Assembly: GCA_005788935.1 (NCBI GenBank)
Contig: SYAK01000477.1
Coordinates: 1 to 5,990, forward strand
Source: Pseudomonadota bacterium
GTDB taxonomy: Bacteria > Myxococcota > UBA9042 > PHBI01
Reading direction: 5' to 3'
Length of the DNA stretch: 5,990 bases
Part shown: piece after piece, positions 1 to 5,700 of the stretch
Numbering within the stretch: the first letter of the stretch is position 1
Layout: every line of letters starts with the position of its first letter
Notes under the pieces: model-generated
Database searches by the model: none
Told to the model about the DNA's origin: nothing
Seen by the model: the letters and a program-made list of their open reading frames with translations, nothing else
Program-made: the position numbers and the translations under genes

Positions 1-13
1 CCAGAATTACGGG

Positions 14-3000
14 TTATTCCGACTCGTAGACGATTTCTCCCCCCGCAAACTGGGGGAGCGTCAGGAGATGTTCGTAGATTCGCATGGCGACAGCGCGATG
101 GCTCAGCTCCTGCCGGCTGACATACATCTCGGCCGCGTGAATTGGAAAGCCGTCCTGAAGTCGACCGTTTCGCCAGATCGTGAGGAACGGGGCGGTGGAC
201 TGCCCGACGTCGACACGACTCGAGCTGAGATAGCCCACGCAGTTGACACATGCACCGCCCGAGATTTCACCCAGCCAGCCCCCGCTTTGGAAGGTCGCCC
301 GGAAGTAGCGATCCAAGAGCCGGGGCTCTCGCGTCCGGTCTTCAGTAACGTCCGAAATCCCGGGAGCGTTCAGGACGATGTCCCACATCCGGTCCCAGAT
401 GTCACCGGCCCAGGCGCCGCTCTGGTCATCGACCCACAGGGTGTACAGCGCGTTACTGTAATCGCGCGCAGACTCCGCGTCCGGATATGTCACGACCGCG
501 GTATCCGACCACGGAACGACATCATCCTCCTGATCGGGCATCACTCTCACAGACGTTCCAATCACGCTGAGCGCGTTCGGATACCTCACGCCATTCTTGC
601 TCGCGACGTGCTTCAGGCCGACCGGATAGGGCGCCTCGGTCCAATCGGCGCTCAAGGTCGGCGCGGTCGGGCTGCCAAGGAGGGTCTCTGGCCGCACGGG
701 CAAGCCGTCAAGCGTCCACCCCTGGAAAACGAACCCGTCGCGGACGGGCGTGCAAGGCGGCGCACCATAGGGACCTCCGACCGAGACGGACCTCGTGTTC
801 GGCGCGCACGCACCTCCAGCGGCGTCGTACGTCACGACATGGGCCTCGACGGCTGGAGGCACCGTCCGAACGAGGCGGAACCCATGCCATGAGGAGGTCA
901 GTTCGTTCCCGTCAGCCATCCTGGCCGCGGCGCGCAGGTCGTCAGCGCCAGCGCCCCACGCGCCTCCACGAAGCACACGCACACCCTGACGACCCGGAAC
1001 ACAACCCGGAAAATAGCAGGTCGGCGCGGGAGGCTTCAGCCGCTGCGGATTCGTCCCGTGTGCTGCGCTCGTTGGGTCGTAGCTGTCCCAGACCCAGCTG
1101 CACACGTTGCCGAGCATGTCGTAGAGCCCCCAGGCGTTCGGGAGTTTGCCCCTCACCGGGCTGGCGTCCGTGCTGTCGCAGCCGTACCAGGCCAGCGCGG
1201 TGAGCGGCGTCCCCACCGCCAAACCGGGGCCACCGGTCAGCGTGACACACGGGGGGTGGTCCGTGAGGTCCTCTCGGAAATCTCCGCCATATGTGGCGGT
1301 GGTGGTGCCCGCCCTCGCGGCATATTCCCACTCGGCCTCGGTCGGGAGTCGATAGCCGAGGCACGTGTAGACAGATTCGGTCGTCACGGTCGGCATCGCG
1401 TCGCCGCATGCGAGGGTTCCGTCCTGCCAGGTCCCGGTGCATCCCTCCGAAGGGATGACGTAACACGGAGTCAAACCTTCGGAGCTGCTCAACGCGTTCG
1501 CGTAGGCGAGCGTGCTCCACCATGTGACACCGCTGACCGGACAGTCCGCGCCGCAGTCGACCGACGGTGACGGGTTGAACCCGTCCGCGTGCGCCATCCA
1601 CTCGCGCTGTGTGACGGGCGCCACACCCATCAGGAAGGCCCTCGTGAGCGTCACCGAGCCCTGAGCCTCGTCGGGGCGTCGGCCGCGCTCCTCGGCTGGC
1701 GAGCCCATCGTGAAAGTGCCGGGCTCGATCCGCACGAAGTCCGTGGAGGGCCCGCTCGGCAGGGTCCGGACGACCCGGAGCCCGACGCCCGCGTCGCGGA
1801 GGCCCGCGTCGGCGCTGACCCTCGTGGCCGCTCGCATGTAACGGGCGTCATTGCCCCAGTCACCACCGCGATAGGTCCTGAGAAACGCCGAGTCGGTCCC
1901 GCGCGGATCGGTACCGCCAGCGGCGCTGGGGCTGTCGAGCGGGCTGCTGTCCCAAGTCCACTCCCACACGTTGCCGAGCATGTCATGCAGGCCCCACGCG
2001 TTGGGCGCCTTTTGTCCGACCTCGTGAGGGCCTCCGCCGCTGTTGCAGCTGACCCATCCGAGATCTCCCTGGGGTGTGCCGCGCGCGAATTCCCCGTTGC
2101 CGCTCAACGTCACGCAGCCGGTCACGTCGCTGAGATCCCCGCCGTAGGTGGCGGTCGTGGTGCCTGCTCGCGCGGCATATTCCCACTCGGCCTCCGTCGG
2201 CAGGCGATAGCCTTCGCACGCGTAGACAGACATCCCCTCGACCTCCGGCATGCGCGCCCCGCAATCGAGCGTCCCCGCGGGCCACGACCCCGAGCAGCCC
2301 TCCGTCGGCAGCGCGTAGCAGGGCGGGAGCCCCTCGGCCTCGCTGAGCGCGTTCGCGTAGCCCAGCGCGCTCCACCAGGACACTTGCTCGACAGGGCAGG
2401 CGTCACCGCAGCCCGGCCGGGCCGACGGGTTGGCGCCTCCGCTAAGGACACGCCACTGCGCCTGCGTCAACTCGTTCCGCGACATCAGGAAAGGCCGCGA
2501 CAGCCGCGCCGCGACCTGCGCCTCGCCGCCCCAGCGACCGACTTCATGCTCCGGAGAACCCAGCATGAGAGCGCCGGCCTCGATCCGGACCAGGTCGAGC
2601 GCAGGCGCCTCGGGTAGGGCCTCCCACCGCGCGTAGAGGGTGTGCGGGATGGTGGAGGTGAGGACGGTCGAGGCCGTGACGCGCTCGCCCCCCGACGCAG
2701 CCGTGAACCAGCCGACCAGACGGTGGCCTGCGCGCGAGGGCTCGCAGGGCGGCTCACCGTAGATCTCACCGACGGCGACCGAGCGGCTCGAGCCGTCAGC
2801 GCATGGCGTCCCGCCGTTCGGGTCCCACGTCACCGTCGTCGTGCCACAGTCCGCCGAAGCGTCCGACTCATGAACCGACAGGTTCGACCAGCAGACGTCT
2901 GGCGAGACGGCGTACGGCACACCCCAGCTGTAGAGCACGACGCTCCCTCCTTCAGGCACTCTGGGCGGGATGGGCAGGCCCTCCGCGACCTTCCGGTCGT

Positions 3001-5479
3001 CCACATGGAACGAGAACGTCCCGACCGTGCGGTCGATGAACCAGGTGAGGGTGGTCCATCGGTCTGCCGGCACGAGGGGGGCTGGCGCGGAGGACACGAC
3101 TGACAGCGAGTCCCAGCGGTCTCCTGCGTCGCCGTATCCGAATGAGTGTCTCGAGGGCTCATGGGCAAAGACGAGGCACTTTTCGACGGTGTTGTATCCG
3201 ACGCGGTCACCTCGGGCGACAAAAGAGAACCCAGTCCTTGAGGTGCCCGGGTGATGGACGTCGACCCGGACACGCTCGTAGCGCCGACTCGCCCTCGGTG
3301 CCGGGATGTGCGTCTGGTTCCAGTCACTTCGCTGCAGGAGGCAGGGACGGGCGTCGCGAATTGAGGTGGCATGCCCCAACCAGGCGCCGTTCAGCTGGAG
3401 CGCGTTCGCAGGAAGCCCGGGAGCCAGCGGCGCCTCGAGGAGAGGCCGCCAGCAGTCGGCCTCGAGCCAGCGAGCCTCGAGCACATGATCCGATGCGATG
3501 GTGACCGCTGTCTCGGCTGTCACGAGGGTCCCGTTCGAGGCCGCCGTCCACCAGCCTCCGAAGCGGTATCCGACCCGCGCCGGCTGGCAGAGGTCGCCAT
3601 AGCTGGCGCCGAAGGTGACGCTCAACGGGGCGCAGGTGGTCCCTCCCCCGCTGTCGAAGCTGACCGTATAGCTGTTCGGCGACCAGGCCGCGTAGAGCGT
3701 GTGCGGCTCTGCGCGCGTGACCTCGGTGTCGGGCCGCACGAGCGTCCCGTCCCCATCTGGGAGGGTCCGCCAGCCCGCGAGCGTGTAGCCGACGCGCGAC
3801 GTGGTCGCGAGGTCCCCGTACGGGCTGCCGAAGGTCGCATCTTTTCCGGGCGGTGTGGCCGGCGTCCCTTCGCCCGCGTCGAACGTGACGGCGTAGGTGT
3901 TGGCCGTCCAGCGAGCGTAGAGCTCATGGTCTGAAGGGCTCGCGACGGCCGAGTCCGCCGTGACGAGGGTGCCGGTGCCGTTGTCGCCGTCGAACCAGCC
4001 CGCGAAGGCGAAGCCCGGGCGGGTCGGGGTACACAGCGGGCCGGCGGCCCCGTAAGCGGCTCCGAACGTCACGTTGCGGCTGTCGCACGGGCTGCCGCCC
4101 TCGCTGTCGAAGCTCACGGTGAGGACGCTCGCGGCCCATGTCGCGGTCAGCGTGTGGTTGCGGGCGGTCGCGACGAGGCTCGCGTCGGTGACGGCTTCGC
4201 CGGCCGCGCCCTCGCCGAGCCGCCAGCCCGCGAAGCCGAAGCCCGGGCGGGTGGGGCTGCACAGGGCCCCGTCAGCCCCGTAGGCCGCGCCAAAGGTGAC
4301 CGTCCGCGGCTCGCAGGCGCTGCCGCCGGCCGCGTCGAAGGTGACGACGAAGCGCCGACCGCTCCACGCCGCGAAGAGCGTGTGCGCCTCGCGCGTCGTG
4401 ACCAGCGCCTCGGCGGTCACGGGCTCGCCAGCGCCCGCGGGCGCGGTCCGCCAGCTCGACAGGTCGTAGCCCTCCCGGGTGGCCTCGGGCAGCGGGCCGT
4501 AGGGCTCGCCGAGGAACACCGTGCGGACGGCGGCGCCCGAGAGCGCGCCAGCCTGCGGGTCGAAGGTCACCGTGACGGCCACGCTCGGCGCGCAGGGCGT
4601 CCCGTCACCGCTCACGCACGCGGTCAGCCCCGCATCCTCACACAGGCGCGTGCCCTCGCAGCGGTCGACGGCGCAGGTCGTGAACGCCGAGCCCTCGATG
4701 GAGCGCCCCGAGCAGGTGCAGGTCGCGCCCGGGTCGGCGAGCACGCACTGGCGGACGAGGATCCCGGTCTCGAGTGACTCGACCTCGCGGCAGGCGTAGT
4801 CGGTCGGACAGTCGGTGTCTGTGCCGCAGGCCTTGCCGCAGAAGCTGCCCTTGGCCTCACTGTAGCGGACGCAGCGCGCCCCGACCGCTCCGACGGCGTC
4901 TCGCTGGCACTCAGCGTCGTCCGTGCAGGGGCGGCAGAGGTTCAAGTCGGGCTCGACGCAGAGGTAGGTCGGGTCAAGGTTCGGCAGCGCGACGAAGAGG
5001 CAGTCGTAGCCGTCTGGGCAGGCCCCGTCACAGGTGCGGGTGCAGACACTGCCGCCAGCGCTGCTCGGCAAGCAGTATCCCGAAGCGCAGTCGTCATTGC
5101 CACGGCAGCGGCAGAAGTCCGCGGCGGGCTCAGCCGAGCACCGGCTCGCCTCGTCCTGCGCACTGTCGGCCGCGGCCGTCGTGTCCTCGTCGGCGAGGTC
5201 CACCACCGCCGCGTCCGGCGTTGATGCGTTGGGCCCCTCGGCGACGACGCAGACGCCGGCGTCGCACGCGAGCCCCGGGTCGCAGAGGCGGCCTCCCGCG
5301 CAGGCACATGCCTCTGTCCCCTCCACGCAGGCGGAGGCTGACGGCGCCTCGGGGCAAGCCGTCAGCCACTGTGTGAGGCCCACAAGAACGGCTAGCGGTA
5401 GGGACGCAATGTGCGAGATGTGTTGCGGTCGGCACGCTCCTCTAGGGATTTGGCGTGCGTCAGTCTTGGTCGGCGACAT
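14..5479 (-). CDS. Large modular surface lipoprotein: Cys-rich region, seven InlB B-repeats, LamG-like domain, two FGE-sulfatase domains
   Basis: The reading frame encodes 1,821 residues and ends at TAA (14-16). I chose the ATG at 5477-5479 because AGGAA lies 6 bases upstream and because the protein then begins with a signal peptide ending in a lipobox (L-T-A-C, Cys42). The frame stays open upstream to an ATG at 5681-5683, but those 68 extra residues would bury the signal. Domains in order are: Cys-rich (51-296), five InlB B-type repeats (300-671), LamG-like (672-878), sixth repeat (879-952), FGE-type 1 (961-1241), FGE-type 2 (1246-1541), seventh repeat (1544-1613), unassigned C-terminus (1614-1821). 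B-repeats are known from bacterial surface proteins, and FGE-type folds also serve as binding domains. I infer a lipid-anchored adhesin or recognition protein. Its ligand is unknown. No catalytic residues are evident, and no neighbouring gene indicates a pathway. Confidence 0.93.
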   Translation of the reverse strand: MSPTKTDARQIPRGACRPQHISHIASLPLAVLVGLTQWLTACPEAPSASACVEGTEACACAGGRLCDPGLACDAGVCVVAEGPNASTPDAAVVDLADEDTTAAADSAQDEASRCSAEPAADFCRCRGNDDCASGYCLPSSAGGSVCTRTCDGACPDGYDCLFVALPNLDPTYLCVEPDLNLCRPCTDDAECQRDAVGAVGARCVRYSEAKGSFCGKACGTDTDCPTDYACREVESLETGILVRQCVLADPGATCTCSGRSIEGSAFTTCAVDRCEGTRLCEDAGLTACVSGDGTPCAPSVAVTVTFDPQAGALSGAAVRTVFLGEPYGPLPEATREGYDLSSWRTAPAGAGEPVTAEALVTTREAHTLFAAWSGRRFVVTFDAAGGSACEPRTVTFGAAYGADGALCSPTRPGFGFAGWRLGEGAAGEAVTDASLVATARNHTLTATWAASVLTVSFDSEGGSPCDSRNVTFGAAYGAAGPLCTPTRPGFAFAGWFDGDNGTGTLVTADSAVASPSDHELYARWTANTYAVTFDAGEGTPATPPGKDATFGSPYGDLATTSRVGYTLAGWRTLPDGDGTLVRPDTEVTRAEPHTLYAAWSPNSYTVSFDSGGGTTCAPLSVTFGASYGDLCQPARVGYRFGGWWTAASNGTLVTAETAVTIASDHVLEARWLEADCWRPLLEAPLAPGLPANALQLNGAWLGHATSIRDARPCLLQRSDWNQTHIPAPRASRRYERVRVDVHHPGTSRTGFSFVARGDRVGYNTVEKCLVFAHEPSRHSFGYGDAGDRWDSLSVVSSAPAPLVPADRWTTLTWFIDRTVGTFSFHVDDRKVAEGLPIPPRVPEGGSVVLYSWGVPYAVSPDVCWSNLSVHESDASADCGTTTVTWDPNGGTPCADGSSRSVAVGEIYGEPPCEPSRAGHRLVGWFTAASGGERVTASTVLTSTIPHTLYARWEALPEAPALDLVRIEAGALMLGSPEHEVGRWGGEAQVAARLSRPFLMSRNELTQAQWRVLSGGANPSARPGCGDACPVEQVSWWSALGYANALSEAEGLPPCYALPTEGCSGSWPAGTLDCGARMPEVEGMSVYACEGYRLPTEAEWEYAARAGTTTATYGGDLSDVTGCVTLSGNGEFARGTPQGDLGWVSCNSGGGPHEVGQKAPNAWGLHDMLGNVWEWTWDSSPLDSPSAAGGTDPRGTDSAFLRTYRGGDWGNDARYMRAATRVSADAGLRDAGVGLRVVRTLPSGPSTDFVRIEPGTFTMGSPAEERGRRPDEAQGSVTLTRAFLMGVAPVTQREWMAHADGFNPSPSVDCGADCPVSGVTWWSTLAYANALSSSEGLTPCYVIPSEGCTGTWQDGTLACGDAMPTVTTESVYTCLGYRLPTEAEWEYAARAGTTTATYGGDFREDLTDHPPCVTLTGGPGLAVGTPLTALAWYGCDSTDASPVRGKLPNAWGLYDMLGNVCSWVWDSYDPTSAAHGTNPQRLKPPAPTCYFPGCVPGRQGVRVLRGGAWGAGADDLRAAARMADGNELTSSWHGFRLVRTVPPAVEAHVVTYDAAGGACAPNTRSVSVGGPYGAPPCTPVRDGFVFQGWTLDGLPVRPETLLGSPTAPTLSADWTEAPYPVGLKHVASKNGVRYPNALSVIGTSVRVMPDQEDDVVPWSDTAVVTYPDAESARDYSNALYTLWVDDQSGAWAGDIWDRMWDIVLNAPGISDVTEDRTREPRLLDRYFRATFQSGGWLGEISGGACVNCVGYLSSSRVDVGQSTAPFLTIWRNGRLQDGFPIHAAEMYVSRQELSHRAVAMRIYEHLLTLPQFAGGEIVYESE
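17..640 (-). other. Unassigned C-terminal region of the large lipoprotein
   Basis: Residues 1614-1821. I do not recognise a family. Visible features are a mixed alpha/beta pattern, a Trp-rich segment (L-Y-T-L-W-V-D-D, D-I-W-D-R-M-W-D) at about 1679-1701, a single C-V-N-C motif (Cys1744, Cys1747), and a helix-prone amphipathic end before the stop. There is no LPxTG-like sorting motif, no hydrophobic tail, and no Gly-Leu-rich Myxococcota-type C-terminal anchor. Base composition is lower in GC than in the B-repeat section. It could be a globular effector or binding head, but no function can be named. Confidence 0.6.
641..850 (-). repeat. Isolated InlB B-type repeat (seventh)
   Basis: Residues 1544-1613. 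It shows V-V-T-Y-D-A-A-G-G, then G-G-P-Y-G, R-D-G-F-V-F-Q-G-W and a final L-S-A-D-W. It carries the paired cysteines (Cys1558 and Cys1576). It is slightly shorter than the others, with the loop after the first Trp reduced to T-L-D-G-L-P. It follows FGE-type domain 2 directly and precedes the unassigned C-terminal region. Confidence 0.85.
857..1744 (-). other. FGE-sulfatase (SUMF1-type) domain 2
   Basis: Residues 1246-1541, only four residues after domain 1. It opens with F-V-R-I-E-P-G-T-F-T-M-G-S-P, then P-V-T-Q-R-E-W, the same G-Y-R-L-P-T-E-A-E-W block, N-A-W-G-L-Y-D-M-L-G-N-V-C-S-W, R-G-G-A-W (1504-1508) and G-F-R-L-V-R. All eight cysteines of domain 1 have counterparts. Three extra ones occur at 1460, 1488 and 1493. 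The usual G-N-V-W-E-W motif is altered to G-N-V-C-S-W. The catalytic cysteine pair is missing after R-G-G-A-W. It is clearly a duplicate of domain 1 that has since diverged. A binding role is inferred. Confidence 0.9.
1757..2599 (-). other. FGE-sulfatase (SUMF1-type) domain 1
   Basis: Residues 961-1241. Family landmarks appear in the expected order: V-R-I-E-A-G with M-L-G-S-P near the start; L-T-Q-A-Q-W; P-V-E-Q-V-S-W-W; G-Y-R-L-P-T-E-A-E-W-E-Y-A-A-R-A-G (from 1090); N-A-W-G-L-H-D-M-L-G-N-V-W-E-W (about 1160-1174); R-G-G-D-W (1204-1208); and G-L-R-V-V-R at the end. True formylglycine-generating enzymes have two cysteines just after R-G-G-S-W. Here that stretch reads G-N-D-A-R-Y-M-R with none, so formylglycine activity is unlikely. 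The domain has eight cysteines, four of them in an insert before G-Y-R-L-P-T. A structural or ligand-binding role is inferred. Confidence 0.9.
2624..2845 (-). repeat. Isolated InlB B-type repeat (sixth)
   Basis: Residues 879-952. It begins T-V-T-W-D-P-N-G-G, continues through G-E-I-Y-G and R-A-G-H-R-L-V-G-W-F-T-A-A-S-G-G, and closes with H-T-L-Y-A-R-W. It matches the tandem copies and carries the paired cysteines (Cys893 and Cys912). It separates the LamG-like domain from the first FGE-type domain, joined to the latter by a short Pro/Ala/Glu linker. Confidence 0.9.
2846..3466 (-). other. LamG / concanavalin-A-like beta-sandwich candidate domain
   Basis: Residues 672-878, lying between B-repeats 5 and 6. 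The most telling part is about residues 805-835: D-R-W-T-T-L-T-W, a turn, then G-T-F-S-F-H-V-D-D-R-K-V-A-E-G. This matches the pattern in LamG and related jelly-roll domains of a strand beginning 'W..v.l.....g.....vdg..v..g'. Alternating strands (R-V-R-V-D-V; F-S-F-V-A-R) support a beta-sandwich. Five cysteines are present. Such domains usually bind glycans or proteins, but no binding residues can be named here. The assignment rests on pattern only and would need a profile or structure search to confirm. Confidence 0.55.
3467..4582 (-). repeat. Five tandem InlB B-type (Listeria-Bacteroides) repeats
   Basis: These are protein-level repeats of 72-76 residues: 300-372, 373-448, 449-524, 525-599 and 600-671. 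Each follows the B-repeat pattern: a V-T/S-F-D start with a Gly-rich turn, then T-F-G-x-x-Y-G, then R-x-G-[YF]-x-[FL]-x-x-W, then [LV]-V-T/A, and finally H-x-L-x-A-x-W. The family (Flg_new / InlB B-repeat) is known from bacterial surface proteins such as listerial internalin B. Repeats 2, 3 and 5 each carry two cysteines, while repeats 1 and 4 carry none. The copies have diverged in DNA sequence, so this is an old array rather than a recent amplification. The likely role is a spacer or binding surface. Confidence 0.9.
4592..5329 (-). other. Cysteine-rich N-terminal region with an Ala/Asp linker
   Basis: Residues about 51-296 hold 32 cysteines, an even number consistent with full disulfide pairing outside the cytoplasm. 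The first six Cys (51-77) form a compact module. A low-complexity Ala/Asp/Thr stretch (about 79-112) with no Cys follows, and then 26 more Cys up to residue 296. Short motifs of the type C-x4/5-C-x3/4-G-Y-x-C recur (for example near C-P-D-G-Y-D-C and C-P-T-D-Y-A-C), resembling the small disulfide-rich repeats common in secreted proteins of Myxococcota. I cannot assign a specific Pfam family by eye. A spacer or adhesive stalk between the lipid anchor and the repeat domains is the likely role. Confidence 0.7.
5354..5479 (-). other. Lipoprotein signal peptide with lipobox
   Basis: Residues 1-42 of the large protein. A long basic n-region (Lys5, Arg9, Arg13, Arg17) is followed by a hydrophobic core at about residues 27-38 (LPLAVLVGL) and then L39-T40-A41-C42. 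This fits the lipobox consensus [LVI][ASTVI][GAS]C recognised by signal peptidase II, so Cys42 should become the lipidated N-terminus. The n-region is longer than usual, at about 25 residues. Lipidation and export are inferred. The residue after Cys42 is Pro, and I do not draw a sorting conclusion from it. Confidence 0.8.
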
Positions 5480-5700
5480 GACAGATTCCTGGCAGTTGGG
5501 CGCAAGGGCCGGATTCGAGCCGTTTGGAAGGCCGGAGGAGCGCTCCCCGTGAAGAAGGCACCCGAATACTCGGAAGTATCTGGTGGTCAGAGCTGCGGAT
5601 CGGCCGTCGCTGGACCGGTCACCTCGCTCCGATGCTTGAAGTGCGCCAAGCGTTGCAGAAGATGGCATACCGTAGCGGAGCACATGAGTCTTGACTCTTC
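5480..5700. other. Intergenic gap with three short dyads
   Basis: These 221 bases lie between the stop of the right-hand gene and the start of the large gene, and presumably hold the promoter of the latter. I see no convincing -35/-10 pair and no strong intrinsic terminator with a U-tract. Three small dyads are present. GAGTC-TT-GACTC (5686-5697) starts 3 bases past the upstream stop. ATACT-CGGA-AGTAT (5566-5579) has 5-bp arms and a 4-base loop. GGAGCGCTCC (5537-5546) is a perfect 10-bp palindrome about 58 bases before the start codon. Any of them could be an operator site, or chance. Confidence 0.4.
5486..5490 (-). promoter_or_regulatory. Ribosome binding site that decides the start
   Basis: On the minus strand AGGAA is followed by six bases (TCTGTC) and then the ATG at 5477-5479. 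Sequence and spacing fit a Shine-Dalgarno site and favour this internal ATG over the upstream ATG at 5681-5683. Confidence 0.7.

Noticed and set aside
68..892. Plus-strand open frame of 274 codons
   Set aside because: It lies wholly antisense to the seventh B-repeat and C-terminal region of the large gene. Its translation is Arg/Pro/Ala-rich without a recognisable domain, as expected for a shadow frame in GC-rich DNA.
920..1876. Possible variable regions of a diversity-generating retroelement, since such targets often have FGE/C-type-lectin-fold C-termini
   Set aside because: No reverse transcriptase or template repeat is visible in the window. The two R-G-G-x-W regions are not enriched in AAC/AAT codons, and neither lies at the end of the protein.
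1589..2617. Plus-strand open frame of 342 codons
   Set aside because: It is antisense to the two FGE-type domains, whose motifs are unmistakable in the minus frame. The plus translation is low-complexity Arg/Ala and has no plausible domain.
3467..4582. Recent tandem DNA duplication or phase-variable repeat array
   Set aside because: The B-repeats are similar only at protein level. Lengths vary from 72 to 76 residues and the DNA is diverged, so slippage or unequal crossing-over in the recent past is unlikely.
4154..4777. Plus-strand open frame of 207 codons
   Set aside because: It is antisense to B-repeats and the Cys-rich region. Arg/Ala/Gly-rich shadow with no ribosome binding site that I can see.
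5480..5683. N-terminal extension of the large gene to the ATG at 5681-5683
   Set aside because: It would place 68 non-hydrophobic residues before a clear signal peptide and lipobox. The internal ATG has a good AGGAA site, so the extension is most likely non-coding.
5686..5697. Intrinsic terminator for the right-hand gene
   Set aside because: The stem has only 5 bp with a 2-base loop, and no T-run follows on the minus strand.
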